From: Acarospora socialis
Taxonomy: Eukaryota > Ascomycota > Lecanoromycetes > Acarosporales > Acarosporaceae
Direction: 5' to 3'
DNA: 64,000 nt
NCBI GenBank assembly: GCA_025617375.2
Contig: JAMYGW020000001.1
Location: 2,604,001-2,668,000 of the forward strand
Shown here: positions 10,454 through 23,205 of the stretch, one piece after another
Numbering within the stretch: position 1 is the first letter of the stretch
Layout of the letters: every line of letters begins with the position of its first letter
Made by a program: the position numbers and the translations under genes
The notes under the pieces: model-generated
Databases searched by the model: none
What the model was told of the DNA's origin: nothing
The model's input: only the letters and a program-made list of their open reading frames with translations

Positions 10454-13360
10454 GAGTGGGATCGTGTAGGGCAGTCCACGCTTGCAAAATCCACAGCATA
10501 GACTGGGTAAATTTGCATACCAAACCTGAGGCGGCCCACGAGCTATATCTCATGACAAAACGGCGTGCTGACCGGTTGCGGGCTGGTAGCGTCAGCTGGT
10601 TTGGTATGCCGTGGAAAGGATGCGAGTCCCGGAGACCAAAAAGATTTATCAACCATGGTAAAGTCAGGACGGAAGATGCCCGGATCCTCCAGGTCTGAAC
10701 TGCTGCAAAATACATAGTAGGCTGGGAGGTGTGTATATTTTGCAGTGTTCCAGCTTGCAATTGCTGGAGATACAACAACTTGGAGGGGTCTATGATATAT
10801 CTTCCGACCTTCCCTATGTCCAGCCAGCAGATTTCTGGAAGTATTTCCAGGAAAAGTTCGGTAAGGAAGCCTGAGTTAAAGCTTTATAATGGACTCGATG
10901 GCAAGCTTAGGGCTGATGCAACGCAAAACTTGACTAGAATACGGGGTAACGGTCCGTACCATTCACGGACAACGAGTATCCGCGTAACAAATGCTCTTTC
11001 ATAGGCTCTGTTACAGCAGCATAAAGATTCTACAGAAGAACTCCATCAACCAGTGTTCTAAAGTGCGCCCTCGCCTACCTATACCACCTAAACGTCAAGA
11101 TCGTCGCCCCTTCTACCTCAAAATATCCATGATCCCGTAGGCTCTCCCAAGATCTGGACTTTGCTCTTGTCCACCCATTCATTAGTGACAATTCACGGAT
11201 ATCATGCCGTAATCTGGTTGGACAATCCGGATGCAGCCATTGACTGTTGTCTCTGCCTTGCTCCCTGTAACCTGCATGTCTGTAAGCATCAAAGGTCAAG
11301 AAGGCATAAAGTCCAGCCAAGCCAGATGTAGGTTTATAGCGTGAGCCTGAAGTTGCAAATTCCAATGCTCAGGAGCCACAAGATCCGAAGGATGTGTTCA
11401 GCCAGGTGTATGTGTTCAGGTGGGCTTAGTCGCTAGAGGGGGTTGTGAACTTGGGGCCAGATTTGTTTATCGGACTCCAAGTAGGACAGAGACTTGGACT
11501 TCGACTGTGATTGACAGTAGCCCTGATACCACACATTTTCACTGGTGACTGTTTCCAGTTGTCGAGCCCATTTGTGGTAATAGCTGCTTTCGAAGTACAG
11601 CCATGCACGGGACTGAAATGAGCTGCGGTTGTCTAAAAAGATCGGAATCATCCCGCTGCTCGGCTGATTTAAGCGACTGCCGCCCACTCAGACGACCGCT
11701 GTCAAAGACAAACAACCACCCATCTCAGCATCAAATACAAGGAACTCGGAAAGGAGACTGCCTGGTAATACACAACCTGACAAAGGACAAAGGAGAGGCC
11801 AGTGGTTTCGGAGAAATAGACAGAGCTGCAATCAGTGGACTAGTCTTCTGATACAACGGAACAGGAATCTTTCACCTCTCCAGTTCAACTTGGCTGCATC
11901 CTTGCTCGCCGCCGTACACGGATTGTCCTTGAAGGGACTACATGTGTGTTAAAGTCTTCCTTCGCATCACTTGTCAACTTCAAGCAATGCTCTCGTGACT
12001 GTCTATCGTACTCTTCAGTCATTCCAATGTGGATTCCACTCAATTAATAGCTGCGGAGCGCTCTGCTGCTGCTGTTGTTGCTGTACTGGCGGCCGCCGTG
12101 GGAACGCCTGCAGGTATTTGACTTTGATTGATTTACTGGGAATTCTTCCTGATACTCCAAAAGTGAACATTGTCTCCTTCACGGCTTCGGGCCACCTCCG
12201 ATGTCGACGTCTCCTAACGATCTCCGCCATTGAAAGCCCACTCGCCACTTCATAAGCACTGACTGCGGCGTACAGTGCTTGCAGCTTATTCAGAGCATTA
12301 GTAAACGGCGTGACACTCACATTGTCTCTGACCGGATCAAGATACTGACATTTCTTATATCCCAGGGTACTTCTCCCAGGAACTGATCCCTCCAGTACAT
12401 GTACTGGTCTCTCCATTCAATGACGGTGTTCCCGCGCCCAAACATCTCTTGGAAGAAGGCCGTTGTTTCGATCCAGGACCACTTCAAGCCTAGAGTGTGG
12501 TATAGCAAAAATCAGGCCTCCAGGCGAGCTTCCTGGATATGCTGGGGTCTTGCCCCTTCCGCTGTCTGGTGGAACTGAGCTGTGACGGCGGTAGCGACGG
12601 CGGCCTCCATCCTTCGTTGGCGCTCCTATATCTATTATTCAGTCACTGGTGGACACTGGCATCACACACTACGGTAATTATTGCAGTGGCGTCGCTATCC
12701 AAGCAAGATCGGGTTTACTCACAACGCACGCTTCGCTGATTCGGCGCCCCTCCGAAATCAACGGCTTCTGGTACTCATGAAGGAAGTCTGTCTTGAACTT
12801 CAAAGGGGCAACAATGTCAGCTTGATTGCCCCCTGCTCATCGAGGTCCAACCTACTCTTCCGTTCCTGTAGGACCACAGGCGATAGGGGTCTGGGTCTTC
12901 CATTGAGGTGGAGGGCTTTAAGCTCTGTTAAGCGGATGTGATGGTACGTATGCGAGCTTGTTTACTGATAGCCCTGGAGCCCGTCGAGACTATAGTTGGT
13001 TAGGATAGGCTGTGAACTCTACAGGCCCCCAGGATATCACCATTCACGACGTGCGTTTCAAGCTTCTCTGGTCTCAGTAAAGCTGCTTGCGATTGTGGTG
13101 TAAACTCCAGTCCACCGTAATATATGACAACAACAGTGCAGTTCTTCCTCTACTTTCCACTAGTACTCCAACTACAACAGGATTGATTTCCGTGTTCCAG
13201 TTACAGAGCAGACATACTCGACCCAAGCAATAGCCCTAAGGTCCACAGCGCAGAACGACCATTTAATTTCGATTGTGCCAACTGCCTGTACGCCAAACGC
13301 CCAGAGTGAACCGAAATGCCACATCACAAGAACTCGCAGCCCACGGAATGTCCAACACCA
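10454..13360. other. 2.9-kb region without a confidently modelled gene
   Basis: Base composition stays gene-like, and several short open pieces on the minus strand look protein-like (see the candidate at 11,075-12,950), but no single gene model with consistent splicing emerged. A (CTG)n-like stretch at about 12,060-12,085 would encode poly-Gln on the minus strand. An open frame at 10,395-10,778 (-) overlaps the RRG7 3' end and lacks family motifs. No tRNA or rRNA seen. Confidence 0.4.
11075..12950 (-). pseudogene. possible multi-exon gene or gene relic, unknown function
   Basis: On the minus strand a chain of protein-like segments can be read: about 12,720-12,830 (ending ISEGRRISEACV before a GTGAGT donor), about 12,510-12,615 (AVTAQFHQTAEGARP...), about 12,335-12,490 (LKWSWIETTAFF...YMYWRDQFLGEVPWD, with a possible GTGAGT donor at its end), a piece around 12,190-12,260 (SAYEVASGLSMAEIVRRRR), 11,426-11,685 (YFESSYYHKWARQLE) and 11,075-11,365. 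None starts with a convincing ATG, and at about 12,510 a TGA interrupts the frame without a usable splice site. I recognise no family. Either a heavily spliced gene that I cannot assemble, or a decaying one. Confidence 0.3.
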
Positions 13361-14148
13361 TTACAAAGTCTGCCAGAAATAGTTTGCATAGAAGAACCTC
13401 GAGAACTTCGGGTCAATGTTGACGACATGCACATCCCCTTTTTGATTATTCCGGATGACCGCCTTATTGTAATTTCCCGCACCGTCGGCTTCAACATCAA
13501 TGCCCAAGGAGCGGTAGACCTTCAGCTTCAATCTGTGCCTTTGTGTATTAGCAACCATCCGACCAAAATTCCAACCAAAATCAACCACGATACTAACATT
13601 GTCTGATCCTCCACCTCCCTGCGCTCCCTTGACGCTTCATCCCCCTCCAGCCCCTGCGTCTCCAATTCCTGCAATCGCGCCTTGAGCCCCTCCAACTCCT
13701 GCTCTAACCTTTCGCCCTCGATCTCCAGATCTGACGCCGCTTTCGCGATCCGGAACTTCTGCGTGTCCAGTTCGACGATCTGCGATGCGTGATCGGCCGC
13801 GTTGTGGGAAGCGACGGTTTCGCTGTGGTGCGAGGCGAGGGTGTTGAGGTTGCGGGAAAGTTCTGCAAGAGAAGGGTTTCGTTAGGATTCTATATCGAAG
13901 ATGAACAAGTAGATACAGGGTGCATCTTACTTTTCAGCGCGTTTTCGGCTTCTCGTATTCGCAGGTCTCGCGCTTGTTGAAGGGCTGAGAGCGACTCGTT
14001 GATGCGGCCGAGGGCGAGCTTGTCGGGCTGAATGTTGAAGTTGCCGGTTGTGTGGCGGATGAGCTATAGAGATTCTAGAGTTAGTACGGGAGATTAACAA
14101 TCGTGCGAAGATGATGCTCACAGTCGCGGGGTCCTCGTCGAGAAGCAT
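13361..14148 (-). CDS. SPC24: kinetochore protein Spc24
   Basis: Four exons on the minus strand: 14,122-14,148 (MLLDEDPAT), 13,931-14,063, 13,598-13,862 and 13,361-13,532; introns of 58, 68 and 65 bp with GTGAGC, GTAAGA and GTTAGT donors. The last intron has a clear branch point TTGCTAATAC and acceptor GCACAG. The frame is kept throughout and gives 198 residues. The order of [20 protein letters not shown], a long coiled coil, then [14 protein letters not shown] and a C-terminal globular end ...[11 protein letters not shown] is typical of fungal Spc24. It acts in the Ndc80 complex, where Spc24-Spc25 joins microtubule-binding Ndc80-Nuf2 to the inner kinetochore. It is divergent from FIS1, 398 bp away. 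Confidence 0.93.
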
Positions 14149-14546
14149 CGTGGCAGCGGTTCTACTGCGCGTTGAACGTTGTCTGCAAGAGTATAAGCTT
14201 GCGACTGTGTATTCGGTTTTTTTTGGTTCGTGTAAACGATTCAAATCTAGGTTCGCGATGGTTTAAACGATCACATTCAATCTTGAATTTTCGTTGAGGT
14301 TATTGCCGTTCCTTTGGTTGGCACATCAACCAGGCTGATCTCCCCGCTAACGCCAAGCCTTGCACATGAGCCTCCCTGACGTAGGTTAGTTAAGGTATGC
14401 ACCGCCACGGCTGGCCGGCCCGCTGACGACTGAAAGCTTCCACGTGCATACAAGTAGTTCGAGCCCGGACCACAGTTCCCTTTATATCATACAATCCGTT
14501 GTTATATTCTCTGAAGGAAGATATTGATCTGGGAGGCAAAGCTCCG
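14149..14546. promoter_or_regulatory. divergent promoter SPC24 / FIS1
   Basis: 398 bp between opposite start codons. Contains T-rich and A/T runs near 14,218-14,226 and several CCA/TGG-rich patches, but no unambiguous named element. Confidence 0.45.
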
Positions 14547-15260
<714 letters not shown>

Positions 15261-16064
15261 GCATGGTAGATACGGAAGATCAGTTGGTTTCTTGAAATTG
15301 CTGTCAGTACTTGGTCTTCGAGTGGGAGACACTCTACGGAGCAACCGGGGTGGTTTTTTTGGATCTTCGAAGTGAATTGTCTGCCTTATGGTAATATGTA
15401 TATTGCCTACCGTACGTGATTCGCCGCACGAACGCGGAACGGATTCTACTCGTAGAGCATGTGAGAATAGAAGAACAACCCTAGGGGGTCAGCTGCAATG
15501 AACCTAGTACTACACTGGGGACCACGAGCGCTCGACCAAACTCAGCGCGTTATGGGTAGTTATATCTTCGAGTATCTTACAGCTATAGTTGTGTGTATAG
15601 ATTTCCAGGTTCGCCGTCAAGGTCTCCGATGAGCGACGTCATTTGACAATGCCCAACAACGAGCTTTGACACACCTATATCTGTACACCCGGCTACCTAT
15701 TGATTCACTCCTTGTCGTTCCTTCAGCTGACCTTCATCACAATATTCCCTCGTCCTCCTACTAAGTGCAATTAACTGCACCACCATCTAGGTATTAAGAG
15801 CTACTCCGCCCGTGATCAGGCAGTACCTTAGTTATCGAGGCAAACGGACAAGGCGAATAACTTGAAACGTATCGATAACACAGCTGCGCCACCAGCCCAC
15901 CACGATTCTTTCCGCAACAACCGGACCGTCAGCAGTGTTGTTGACTCAGTTTAAATCGCGACCCCTTGCTGCTATATCTTCTCTCTTAACGTCACTTACA
16001 ACCCGGGTCATAACGGTCGGTTACCTCGCCGCCCACTGTCTTCCTCTCAGATTCAACCGCGCCC
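15261..16064. other. intergenic region FIS1 to RING gene
   Basis: 804 bp, holding the FIS1 3' region (with a T8 run near 15,352) and the promoter of the RING-H2 gene. The 300 bp before the ATG at 16,065 are pyrimidine-rich. No gene or repeat recognised. Confidence 0.45.
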
Positions 16065-17656
16065 ATGGCCGACCGTGGAGCGCCACAGCGAGAGCTTGTC
16101 TTCTGTCACCAATGTCAGAATGAATGGCATAGAGATCAGGGAGGGCTGGTGTGCCCGGAGTGCCACTCAGAATTCACTGAGATAGTGAGTAAGCCCGGCC
16201 GGAGATAGGATTAGCTAGTGGGAGCGATATTGTCATACCCAATCAAGGGATTTAGATGGTATTGCTATCTGTTAACGTATCTATGTCTTCCAGATCGAGC
16301 CCGACAGCGATCCACGGCAGAGTCACGATGATGAGCCTCCCCAGCCAACAGCCCCACAACACCCTCTGAACGACCACAACCCTTGGGCCCACCAGCAGTC
16401 AGATGCGGAGAATGACGGCATTCGACGTGTTACATGGAGTTCTGGGCCGATGGGTATGCAATACACGAGCACATATTTCCGGACCTCTCCTAATGTTGCT
16501 CGCCTTCCTGGAACTCCTATGGATGATCCCGTGCTGCCCGTTTTCCACAATTTTGCCACCATGGTACAGAGCATCATGGGGCCTGCTGGGGATCCAAACG
16601 TGAGGCGGGATGGAAACCAAGGGGAAGCAGAGTCTACTTCGCGCAGAATGCCAGCTGCTTTCAACAGACCAAATTCAGAGCCAGCCACTACCCAGTCAGA
16701 CGGTGCTAATAGGGAAGAATATGCGGGCAGGAACGTTTACACTGCGACTGGAAGATTGTGGCCAAGAGATGCCAACAACGCACAGCCGCCGATGCGGCCT
16801 GTGGATGATCTGAACGGGTTTGTAACTACTGGGCCCCAACCATACCCACAATTCGATAGGCTTATTTCCGCCTGACAGACTCCTTTCCCATCTCTTCCAA
16901 CATCTCGCCCCGATGGGTCCAGGCGGTGCAGCGGGCACCCGCGGGGATAGGCATGATATGCCAGGCGGTCCTTTGGGTGGCCCGTTCGCCATGCTCGCAA
17001 GACTGCTCAATCCTGCAAACGCCGCTTCCGGAGACGCCGTTTATACGCAAGAGGCGCTTGACCGCGTCATCTCTCAGCTCATGGAGCAGCACGCTGGTGG
17101 TAACGCACCGGGTCCCGCTTCGGCTGCCGCAATCCAAGCGCTGCCGAAGCGGAAAGTGGACGAGAGCATGCTTGGTGACAACGGGCAAGCCGAATGTTCG
17201 ATATGTATGGACAACGTCGAGATCGGCGCCGAGGTCACCTTTCTGCCGTGCAACCACTGGTTTCACGGCGATTGCGTGGGCGCCTGGCTGAGAGAGCACG
17301 ACACATGCCCGCATTGTAGACAGGGTATCATGCCGAAGGAAGGGCAAGGTGACACGCCGAGATCCCCGGGACAAGAGCCGCGAAACAGCCAGATGCCGCT
17401 GTCTCCGGGCCGGGAAGGTAGCAGACGGAATCCGTTCGTAATACCCGAGAGCGCGGGGGGCGCCGGCGGTTACTTCCACTTTCAGAGGAATGACGGTAGC
17501 TCGAGACGGGATTTCAGCAGATCGGAACCGGCACCGCCAGAGTCTGGGAATCGGAGAAGTAGCCCGAGAGGCAGCAGGGGTCCTGGCGACGGCAACAGCG
17601 GAGGGGGCGGAATTACGGGATGGGTGAGGAATCGCTTCGGAGGCGGTGGGACTTGA
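16065..17656 (+). CDS. RING-H2 E3 ubiquitin ligase with N-terminal zinc ribbon (RNF115/RNF126 type)
   Basis: Three exons: 16,065-16,184, 16,294-16,817 and 16,879-17,656 with introns of 109 and 61 bp (GTGAGT...TTCCAG; GTTTGT...GACAG). The product has 473 residues. The N-terminus contains a C4 zinc ribbon (CHQCQNEWHRD...CPECHSEF, residues 14-36) like that of the BCA2/RNF126 ligases, which binds ubiquitin there. The RING-H2 finger lies at about 321-362 (CSICMD...PCNHWFHGDCV...CPHCR, C3H2C3). A conserved helix before it reads YTQEALDRVISQLMEQH. The remainder is disordered and Gly/Ser/Arg-rich. It probably ubiquitinates cytosolic or membrane cargo; substrates cannot be read from sequence. The donor of the second intron is chosen by frame and is the least certain boundary. 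Confidence 0.88.
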
Positions 17657-18578
17657 ATCCGCTGCAGATCAAAACAGACGATAAACACATCTCGCAGCTC
17701 CTCGGGCTGGTAGTTTGGGAGACGCCCTTTATTGTCAGAGCTTGCCGTCCGCTTCAAGTTGTGTGTGCTCCTGTTGAGATAGACTTGGTTTGGTCTTGGC
17801 GTATAAATCATGCAAGTGAAATGCATGGGTCAGGTGTTTCGATTGGAGGCTTCTCTGTCATTAAAAAGGGACAACTCAGCGCAAAGTCTAGTGACGACGA
17901 TCCGTTCTGTGCACTCATCTCACCAATGGAAGTTAACCATATGCTCTACACGTTTTGGATTTTTCAGGTTCATCATACGCTGTGAGATGATATGATCCTA
18001 TCGTCTTCTACATCTATGCTATGAGAGTGCTCCAGCCTTTATATCGAGGACTCTCCTCTTCGTAGACACGGGTATCAGGTGTTACTTGTCAACTCCACAT
18101 TTAGGAACTTAAACAAAGAATCCTTCGTAGTAGCAGGTCTTCAGGACATGTGAATATGTGGCAGGCGTAGATAGCACTGACCTCTGAGTTGACTAGACTA
18201 CCATAAGGCATGTTATTAACATTATACCTATCAAGCCCTTTCATCCATCCATCATCCAGCCCTTCTTATCCTCTCCCTTAGCCAATATTAGCCCTTCGAC
18301 CGGACAGGAGAAAGGAACATAGGGAAAGGCGGTCTAAGTCTAACTGCGATAGAAAAAGGTGAGTAGGTATTTACACCAAGAGACGCGTTCTCCCTCCAGC
18401 TAAGTTGCGAGAGGAACCGAAAAATCCCAGTCGCGGCTTCGTGCTTCTATACAACTATCAACAAAAAAAGCTGCCGCGGTTAAGTGGGTTACAGTAGGCA
18501 AAGTTCGATTACAACCGCCTCTGATCGCTCTTTCCTTCTCTCTTCTGTTCTGTGTCGAAGGGGGCTGTAGCTTGCTGA
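17657..18578. other. intergenic region between convergent RING and BST1 genes
   Basis: 922 bp into which both neighbours are transcribed. Open frames at 17,620-17,995 have no recognisable domain and are probably chance. Otherwise nothing distinct. Confidence 0.4.
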
Positions 18579-21500
18579 TCACGGGCGCTTTTTGATGTCA
18601 CCTCCACCAACGCTTTCTCCATCGCCTTCGAGCATCTGACTGAGGCCCGAAAAGGACAAGTCGGTGCCGGAGCAGTGGACGAGAACAAGCCAGGCGGCAA
18701 CGAAATTGGCGAGGTGGTGCAGTAGGTAGGCGTAGGTGACGCCGTAAACGGCAGCGCAGACGGCAAGGAGGAGCATTAAGATATTAGTTATGTAGCGGAG
18801 CCTGGACGGTAAGGAGGTCAGCGTCGGAAGATTCAGCCGCGATTGTCTAAGACAGAGGGAATGGGAACTAACCGCGTAGTGACTCGTGGTATCATTCTGC
18901 CGCTTGTCATTGTCTCAACCAGGAGTATAAACGGCATTATCGACAAGACATTATGATGTGACGAGAACGGAGTGAGCCAATGGACGGCGAGATTATGTAC
19001 CCAAACCACCAAGACCGGGATATTGATGGGCAGGATCCAAACCATTAGTACAAGAACGGAGTGAGAGTAGTTGTAGAAATTATAATGGGCTCCGGACCGC
19101 TATTTGAACATTAACACCAAGACCAAAGGGTTTGCCGGTCAGAGTCGAGGCACTCACTGTTTCTCTAGCGAACCGCAACGCCCGCGTGCAGGTTGCTATT
19201 TGTACAATACACGCTACCATGTAAGCAAATTGATACGGAATAAAAGTCGAGACGAGGAAGAGAAGGACGCTGGTGGTGATCAGGCGCCTTCTGGGCGTGG
19301 TTGGTGTAAAGGCCGGCGACGTCTTCCCCCTGTAGGAGTCGTCAGTTACTAGGTAAGCAAGCACTGATGACAGGTAGAGCACCTTCTATCGTCATTACTC
19401 AGCCAAGCTGGTTTGGCGATGAAGAGACTATAAATGGTAGCAAAGATTTGGATCAAGACCAGCGCTGCGTAATGGATCACAATACAGACACCCGTGCTGA
19501 CCAGACCCAGCAAAGGGACCAGAAACCAGAAAAACGGATCCTGCGACCCGAGCAACAGATCGTTCTGCGCGAAATCAATGGCAGATTCGGTAGCGTTTGC
19601 TCCCCAATGGAAGAAGCCCGTTGAGGCTTGCTTGGGGGGTCTGGAGCTGGATCTTGCTGAGGAGAGAGCGAATAAAGACATAGCAAGCATGAACAATGGC
19701 AGAGATGAGCGTAGGCAGAGATCCATGCTCTCCGCGAAGGGCATAAATAGCCCTATGACTAAGTCAGTTTACACGAAAATCATCAGCGACGTTAGCACCA
19801 ACCTGTTTCATCATATCCTTCGAACTGCTTGCGAAGTACCAGCGCGACAACCAGAAGCGGGAAAGCGGCGAAGACTGTACGGTACCGCATGAAGAGTTTC
19901 CCTAGGCTGCCTGAAACGTCTACCTTCAAGGATAGATCGACAGAGGCGTTGCAACCGGTATCTGACCAAAGCTGCAAGGAAAGCCCACTTGTTGTACTTT
20001 GCTCCCGTAACGGCGGTGGCATGAAAGGCGCGATTCCGTGCAGGTTGATATTGGCTTCTCTGACGTTGACGAAGAACTTTGACTCGTACGGCTCGGATAT
20101 ATACTGGCGCAGGAGTGGAGTAAAAAGCTCAGTTTTATCCTCACAAGCTTGGGTTCCAAAGCTGAGCTTGTAGGCGAGAAGACTTGAGTGGAGAGCCGGG
20201 ATCTCGACCTCTGTCACCATCGGCCGGGAGGCTGGTAAATTGAGCCGTAACCCCATGACCAGCAGACGTTGAAGGCCTACGCTGGTTTTGATTATGGACT
20301 TGGAGTTGTCGCTAAACTCAGCCATGACCCAACCTGAGGTGGGCTCCACTGCTTTATCAACAATCGCCACGAACTGATGTTCTGCGAGATCTTCAAGGTT
20401 GTACTGGAGATAAGAATACGGTTGGGTCTCCTCAAATGCGTTTTTAGACTCCCGAGTAGAAGCTGGGAGATTAATATTGTCAGAAGCGGCATTCTTACAT
20501 GCTAACCTTGTCGAACCTGAGCTGCCACCAGACAGATCCATGTTCATGGAAAACAGAGTCGCAGACTGCCCTGCTTGTAGAGGGAAAACACTGCAGAAAA
20601 GAACTTCCAGCTTGCCCCCGTCTCCGGCAGCATCAAGCTTTTGATCCGAGAGCAGAGTAAACCTCTGGCCTTCCGGGGTACCTTGTGGTGGAACGGGCAG
20701 AAGATGTGCCCTCGCTTTTCCGTAGCGCCCGAAACCTCGTAAGGTCAGTCGCTCACCGGGTGAAATTATTGAGTTTGAGTTATCCTCGAGTGTCAATAGA
20801 GTTGTGGGCTCTTGTTGAGGGAGGAGCTTCTCCGTGACGCTCTCCATTCCAGTAAGGTACCACTTTCTGAAAATACGCATCCTCTCCGCACGTGGTTTGG
20901 TTTGCGCAGATCGGTGAACATCAACGACGTCGACCAACGAGCGAACAATAACCTTTCGAAATTGATCGCACCATAGAATCGACAGATGATCCATTCCAGT
21001 CCAAACATTCGGCACCGACGAAGTGAAAACAGTGAACCCATGTGTGTCTGGCACGAGTGACGAGATACTTGCATAGTCCGAAGGGACCACGGTGTCAAGA
21101 CCACCTCCGGCGATAGATATGAGGGTAACATGCCACAAAGGATTGTTGTTCGCCCACTTCTGGGAGTATGCTTGTCGCCAATAATCGTTGATCTGCTTGT
21201 AAGTTCGAACGATCTCTGCATCGAATGACACAGGCGGTCGGGCATGTGGAGCTGACATCGTGATGATCGTGTTAATGGAATTTGATTGATAATTGGCCAT
21301 GGTGAGCATCGTCCGCGCAACTATTCCCCCCATTGAGTGTCCTACAAGAATCACGGAGCTCGGATCAGGGAGGCTTAGGTCTCTCCTCGACCTGCGAGGG
21401 TCATGGTACAGCGAGAGGATGTATGCGACCGCCTCGTTCAGGTACTCCGCCTGGTCCAACAGAGTCTGTCCGTGAAATGCGGTAATGTCCTCATTGAAAT

Positions 21501-22284
21501 CGACCGTGAAAAAGTCTAGACTCCTTGTGCCTGCCTTGAGCGCCTTGCCGTCATGCTGTACGGTATCGTGAAAGTATTGCGCGGCCTCGGCCGCTAATGG
21601 CCGCACTTGCTTGTAGCTTCCAGCATTGCCTGGTATGAAGAGCACCGGCACACCTTTGACCTGTAACGCGCGTTTAGCGCAGAAGTTTGTGGACCGAGCG
21701 GGCTAACTTACCCTGGTGTCCTCGTCGATGCCTCCTTCCCGGTAAAGGTACAGCGAGTACTTGCTTGCGAAGCGTGTGTGCTCAGTGTCGAAATCGGAGA
21801 ATTTGGCAAAAGCTGGCCTCATCATCGACATCCTGCAACCTTTCGGGTCGAGCTGTCTGGTGACGAAGGAGTTCACAATGGAAAGGAGGATAACGAAGGA
21901 GAGCGCGGTAGTAGTTACCGTGAGCAGCGAACATGACCATGGACTGCGGGTGTGGGATCTTCGAGGCATTGGAGGCTCGTCAACCTGGACCAAAGTGTTC
22001 TCCTGTGTTATAGGATTGTGAGCCTTCTGCTTGCGGTGTAGGGATCCATTTCCCGTAGGTGGGGCGGGGTTCCAGCCAGGCTGTCGTGTCGGCGCAACGT
22101 AAGCTGCGTCGCGTTTCCTCCGATCGAGAGTGCTCGATGTGCTGGTCACCTCGTGCCTCGAGTCACTGCTTGTTCTTCTTGACTGCCCATCGCCGTTTAT
22201 ATCCGAGACGCCTGGCGCTAGACCGTTGTCATGATGGTCGTCGTCTTCGTCCTCCGTCGTCGAACCGGACGACCTTCTTCGCAT
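18579..22284 (-). CDS. BST1: GPI inositol-deacylase (BST1/PGAP1)
   Basis: Six exons on the minus strand: 21,712-22,284, 19,803-21,660, 19,383-19,758, 19,158-19,329, 18,873-19,099 and 18,579-18,801; introns of 51, 44, 53, 58 and 71 bp. All junctions keep frame and give 1142 residues, the usual length. The start is the ATG at 22,284. After a disordered, acidic N-terminus comes a transmembrane helix (about 116-141). The luminal lipase-like domain follows, with FIPGNAGSYKQVRPLA and the nucleophile motif VGHSMGG (Ser about 300), and then the C-terminal multi-pass membrane region. BST1 removes the acyl chain from inositol of GPI anchors in the ER, which is needed for ER exit and quality control of GPI-anchored proteins. 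The 44-bp intron (19,759-19,802) is very short but has normal ends. Confidence 0.94.
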
Positions 22285-23205
22285 TGGATTAGACACTCGA
22301 TTGGCATCCGCGCTTCTGAAAATGAGTTGGAAATCGGTCTTAACCGCGTTGCCAAGTCCCAATGGCAGCGGAGCTGCGAAAGTAACGTCAGGTAAAGGTA
22401 CTCGAATACTTCTTCTCTGCTGCTAGTACGAGTACCGGTGGGTACGAAGTACAGCCAAGGCCGAGTCGGAAAGCCAAGAAAAGGCAACGGCCAACGGCGC
22501 TCTAAATAGGGATGATTTATGACGGGGGGGCTGGCAGCGTTATTAATAGCTCCGCTTGTGACAACAACTACGAGTACTACCTTACGAACGCATACGGATT
22601 AGGTACTTCGCTTCACCTAAGGTAGGTAGGTACTAACTACCTACCTAGGTACCTTATAGGTAGATGGCTACGAGCATAGGTACTCGTAGGTACAGATTAG
22701 CTAAGGTATTGATAAGTTCTCCTTACTCGTAGGGTATCAGATATGAACGGTCACTCATACCTTAGATCTCTAGATAAGAAATACCTTAGTTGACTTCGTA
22801 GCAAAGGATGATTTTTGGTGTAGATGTGGACAAAGAAATACAGTCTCCTGTATAGGTCACACTACCATACGTACACTGTTCCCTCCAACGCCCAATTCTG
22901 TCTATGTCCAGAATGCACCGGGCTACCTCCAAGCTACAGGTACTCGTAGCCGACGTTCAGAATGCTAGCTGCAGCTCACCCTCTAGCCCACTCCCCTATG
23001 AAGAACGGATATCTTCGAGTGAGTCGCAGCAGATATAGGCAGTAACGGAACTCTTCACCACCAGGCTGTGCCAAGGTTGCCGTTCAAGATGCGATGGTGG
23101 TGATGTGTCCGTACTATTCCTAAACCGCTCACCCATACAATTCAGTTGACCTGCGATGTTACGTTGGTGCCGCCGTGAAGTGATATCGTCCGGCCCGTGC
23201 TCGTT
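22285..23205. other. intergenic region with a dense GGTAGGTAGGTAC / GTACTCGTA motif cluster
   Basis: 921 bp between the BST1 start and the 3' end of the IRC3-like gene. From about 22,560 to 22,800 it is packed with CCTAAGGTAGGTAGGTAC, ACCTACCTAGGTACC and GTACTCGTAG, forming overlapping imperfect palindromes (best at about 22,618-22,655). A related GTACTCG/GTACGAGTACC group lies at 22,393-22,450, right upstream of BST1. No coding signal. Confidence 0.5.
22618..22665. repeat. palindromic GGTAGGTAGGTAC cluster
   Basis: GGTAGGTAGGTAC is followed after a few bases by its near-inverted copy ACCTACCTAGGTACC, so the stretch can fold on itself. It is the same motif family as at 825-842 and 30,866-30,895. 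Confidence 0.5.

Noticed and set aside
10395-10778. 127-codon minus-strand frame overlapping the RRG7 end
   Set aside because: No ATG at its start, no recognisable domain, overlaps a firm gene.
16862-17479. 205-codon minus-strand frame
   Set aside because: Lies antisense to the third exon of the RING-H2 gene; no independent motif.
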